In this document: positions 60,690 through 64,000 of the stretch, piece by piece
Layout: every line of letters starts with the position of its first letter
How positions within the stretch are numbered: position 1 is the stretch's first letter
Origin: Buddleja alternifolia
Taxonomy: Eukaryota; Streptophyta; Magnoliopsida; Lamiales; Scrophulariaceae
Length of the DNA: 64,000 nucleotides
Direction of reading: 5' to 3'
Assembly (NCBI GenBank): GCA_019426215.1
Contig: CM033394.1
Location: forward strand, 38,314,423 to 38,378,422
Notes under the pieces: generated by a model
What the model was told of the DNA's origin: nothing
Database searches by the model: none
Seen by the model: the letters and a program-made list of their open reading frames with translations, nothing else
Program-made: the position numbers and the translations under genes

Positions 60690-61760
60690 CAGGGTTAGTA
60701 GTTATTCTTCGTGGCCAAGTAGTTCCGGCCTCATCAACAGCTAAAAGCTCACTCATCCCTGGTAGCTCTATTGTATCCATATTCCATTGTGCGTTTAACC
60801 CCAATTTTCGCAATATAGTCCGCAACTTGAATCGCCTCTCGTTAAACTTGGACAATGTTCACATGCCACTGGAAGTGCTAGATATTGTGTCAAAATGACG
60901 GTGTGTGACATCAGCTTTGGCAATACTAGCACAAGCCTCCACAGGCTCCACTGAATCCGTTTCCAACACAACCGACCATGGAAGTTGCATTTCTTAATCC
61001 TTTGAGAATGGCCTTCAGTTCAGCTTCTAGGATGTTGCACAAGCTATAGCCAATATTTCCACCAAATCCTCCAACCCAATACCCCTGGTCGTCTCAAGCA
61101 ACACCACCTATCCCCATCTGGCCCAACAAGTCATTATTAGGATTAAAAATCGCAGCGTCAACATTTACTTTGAAGTGCCCCGACAAATTAAGGGCGTTTC
61201 CATCCCACTTGAATATCGGTTACAATGAGTTCTGGGTCCGTCTGATCAATTTGATGTACTTCCATGGCCCGGTTACGAATCAATGCCATTATCGACGTAC
61301 GTAGGTGGCTGGGGGTCCTCTCCGTGAATTGCTTCGTTGCGGCCCTGCCATAACAAATTAACAATCTCAGTAAAGAAAATGTTCCAAACCCCTCCCAACA
61401 CATACCTGTCAATAGCTCGTGCAATATTCCAATCCAGCCAGTCTCTAAGGGGGAGAATTCGATAAGGTGGTCATAAGCACTCCGACAACTATATTTGCCA
61501 TTAGCGGTATATTTCCAAGTCAGAGTTTCTTCGATAGCCACCTGCGAGTCGAGATTAATCACAGCAAGTTCAAGCCGGGTATACTCCAAAATAGCGTACA
61601 TGCAAGGAAGTCCAATTCCAGCCGCGATCTTGCTGCCAATATGAATCTACCGTTCGATTGATGTCCGTATCGGGGGAGGGGCGCCAATTGACACGCTGCA
61701 TCAGGGTATCGTCCCGCTTGTAACATGTTGAGTTTAAACCGTTACTGTCCTTTCTAGTCA
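60690..61760 (-). pseudogene. LINE-type reverse transcriptase tail: zf-RVT and RNase H remnant
   Basis: On the minus strand, the frame at 61601-61188 carries TLTWKYTANGKYSCRSAYDHL, the conserved start of the zf-RVT domain of plant non-LTR retroelements. Downstream is an RNase-H-like region with KVNVDAAIFNP (about 61174-61142) and LCNILEAELKAILKGLRNA, ending in EAIQVADYIAKIG (near 60830). Stops and frame changes split it: a stop follows the GIGGV-like segment, and another precedes the REAIQVADY block. The reverse transcriptase core and endonuclease are absent, so it is a 5'-truncated or rearranged relic of an L1-type LINE or a related RNase H gene. Confidence 0.78.
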
Positions 61761-63000
61761 AGAATTGGGAAATACAATTAAGATTATTTTCATAACTTTT
61801 TTTTTATTTTATCGATCGTACTTATATAATTATTATGTCTACCAAAAAAGACAACCACATCATCTACTTATTTTTAAAATTCAAGTTAACAAATAATTAT
61901 TTTAACATGAGATTATCATATCAAAATAATATGTAAAGATGGTCATACAATCTATAATAATTATTTTAATATATATTTTATTAACACATGCTCTAATTAG
62001 GTACTCTCACTCTTAAATAATTTTAAGTTTTGACACTCTCGGGCTCCTGTCCTATGTGACTTAGCTTCCAACTAACTTAAACCATACGTGCTTCAATGGC
62101 ACCCTAAAAGGCTAAAACCCTAGGTCTCATAGCTTTCTTTTCATCACCAAGTCCGTCACAAAAATTAAATTGTCGAACCTCTAAGACTCATTAATAAGTA
62201 ATCTCTCAATTAGATGAACGATGACTTACCCAAAAAAATAAATAATAATTATTAGTTGAACGATGCAACTTATTAATTCAACCATCGAGTTTAATCGGGG
62301 CTTCTTAATCTCAACTAGATTAATTAAAAATCTAATTCAATTAAATGCATGGGTCTCCAAGGCTCGTTAATAATTAATCTCTTGACGAGATTATTGAAAG
62401 TTAATTAATTGACCAGACCAAAATTACCCTAGCTCAACTAAAACTTGTGAATACTTGTGAAATTAAAGTGGTAGCAGAAGTAGTTCACCAGCCAAAGACA
62501 AGAATTCTTAACCACACAACAGACACCGGGATTGTGGTATTGTATATAGTGTCACGTTAGGCTAGAGCCTAGAACCCTTTTTGTGGCATCTGCCGGAATA
62601 GAAAGCGTAATCGACCCAATTGGGAAAACAATAACTGTTAATTGCGACACTCATTGTGAACTTAATTACTAAGTGGAACCCATTTTTTTTATTTATTAAG
62701 AAAAATCGATTTTATATATCATTCAATCGAAAGTTTACAACGTTTGGAACAATACAATTCATATCGACTCAAACGATGTAGTAAGAATATCTGAAACACC
62801 AATTATCCACTTCTTGAAGATAATAAATCTTAAGAACTCACAAACGAACACAAGAAAATTCTTGTGCAACTCCTATTCAAGGAGAGAAAAAACTCTCATT
62901 TGAGAGACAAAGCAAACTCTCATACGAGAGAGAAAATAACGTACTAAATAAAATATCTAAAACACTATATAAATTTAAAAACTTAAGTATCACCTGTCTT
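61761..63000. other. intergenic with a weak direct repeat
   Basis: No gene is recognised. Phrases 'ctctaagactcattaataag' and 'ctccaaggctcgttaataat', each followed by 'taatctct', recur about 180 bp apart (62179 and 62353), suggesting an old duplication or LTR fragment. Confidence 0.4.
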
Positions 63001-63001
63001 C

Positions 63002-63104
63002 ATCTCGTCAGATTTGTCTCTGTCTCTTTAGATCCATATCCGTCTCGTTAGATTTGGAGATGTGTCTTTAGATCCATATTCATCTCGTCAGATTTAAAGA
63101 TGTG
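63002..63104. repeat. short tandem repeat with 'tctttagatccatat' unit
   Basis: About two units of roughly 45 bp, sharing 'tctttagatccatat', 'tctcgt' and 'agattt' blocks, lie at 63002-63104. Confidence 0.6.
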
Positions 63105-64000
63105 ATGTACAACTTGAAGAAGGGTGCTCCAACCCAATCCGCCGACGATGGTGGTGGTAACAGTGTTGAAGTAGAAGACTGCTTCACCAAGCCATTGCCG
63201 ACGGAGGAAAAAAGAATGCTAGAGTTTAGAGAGAAATGAGGATAGAGAGAAATATATATTCCTATTGTTGTTGATACGGATGCATATCCAAGTGGAGGAA
63301 GCTTGTATAAAATTAAGTGATGATCCGAACTTGAGATATTCAAGTGAAAAACTAAAAATTTAACCGCTAGATACATGTAAAACATGAGGAGCTTTACTAA
63401 ATGGAACCCTGAAACGTGTATATATATCTTTGAAAACGAAACACGCTATAGAAAACAATTTAGAGATAATTACACTTACACTCCTGCTAATATGTGTATT
63501 TACACATCTTACCCCTCTTATTATTGAAATCACCGTTAATTTACTAATTTACTCATTGATAGGTGTAATTGTAAACGTTTCTAATCATTGTGGAAATAAA
63601 TTAAGAGCGTAATTTATTTCATTTTTCAGGAGATCATCCAAGATCAACTTTTAAAAAAAAAACATGAGTTTTTTCAAAGAATTGGAGTGGTATAGAAAAG
63701 TCACAAGATTTATCATATGCATGAATGTTAAGCAATTGATGAAAATTTCTAGTACGTATAGTGAACATGACATGCTCGTCCTCTAACATGTCATTATTTA
63801 GAACATTCAATTGGTCCCTTCCATGGCGTCCGAATATGTGAATTCGGCCGCCAGATCATGCTAATGTTGAGTGTCGGTGGTGATGTCGGATTAGTGTGTC
63901 TATCCGTGTGGCTATTGGGGTATTCTAGAAAGTTTTATATGACTAGAAATGTCTAAGAGATTGTAGTAATTTTCAGAAAGAACTAGAATACTATACACTG
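63105..64000. other. intergenic to window end
   Basis: On the plus strand, 63105-63239 reads as an uninterrupted frame containing EDCFTKPLPTEEKRMLEF, which loosely resembles the end of a copia polyprotein but is too short to call. A MULE-like terminal fragment ('aattacacttacactcc') is at about 63468-63575. Nothing else is recognised. Confidence 0.35.

Noticed and set aside
63080..63385. 101-codon minus-strand open frame, and a plus-strand frame resembling a copia tail
   Set aside because: The minus frame has no domain. The plus frame has only a short CFTKPLP-like match, not enough to call a retrotransposon.

Overview
This is nuclear DNA from a flowering plant, most likely a eudicot. The evidence is an intron-rich eukaryotic gene, an intronless DELLA-type GRAS gene (a land-plant family), AT-rich intergenic DNA, and a dense load of plant-type transposons: Ty1/copia, solo LTRs, hAT, Mutator-like (MULE), PIF/Harbinger, CACTA, tRNA-derived SINEs and a LINE-type relic. 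The species cannot be read directly; an asterid is only a guess from the feel of the DELLA protein.

Two host genes are well supported, both on the + strand. At 6757-10078 (probable 5' leader exon near 3100-3374) is a BCCIP/BCP1-family gene with eight coding exons and 323 codons. Two of its seven coding introns appear to use GC rather than GT donors, and its long leader intron carries a transposon. At 46837-48522 is a single-exon 561-residue DELLA gibberellin-signalling repressor (GAI/RGA type) with a DELFA variant of the namesake motif, a pyrimidine-rich leader with two tiny upstream ORFs, and a run of 25 G just after the stop codon.

The rest is mostly a transposon graveyard. From 1 to 6.7 kb lie a palindromic MITE, an hAT element with a perfect 8-bp target duplication, a SINE, and a fold-back element inside a larger TIR element. 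From 10 to 26 kb is AT-rich DNA with a solo LTR (15720-16693, TSD AAATG) and three SINEs with target duplications. From 26.3 to 36.0 kb is a decayed Ty1/copia element. A Pack-MULE-like element sits between its 5' LTR and gag. Its reverse transcriptase is split by a solo LTR (TSD GTTAC), which is itself split by a second solo LTR of the same family in opposite orientation (TSD CCCTC). From 37 to 46 kb are MULE-type fold-backs and an hAT nested in another hAT. Downstream of the DELLA gene, 49-64 kb, lie further hAT, CACTA, nested PIF/Harbinger and MULE-like remnants, including a Harbinger-like element carrying a roughly 240-bp compound CA/TA microsatellite, and a broken LINE-type RNase H reading frame on the minus strand.

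I found no operon, CRISPR array, or clearly new biological system. The most informative structures are the layered insertions, whose order can be read from target-site duplications, and the unusual details of the two host genes. All coordinates were read by eye; splice sites and element ends are inferred and not backed by transcripts.
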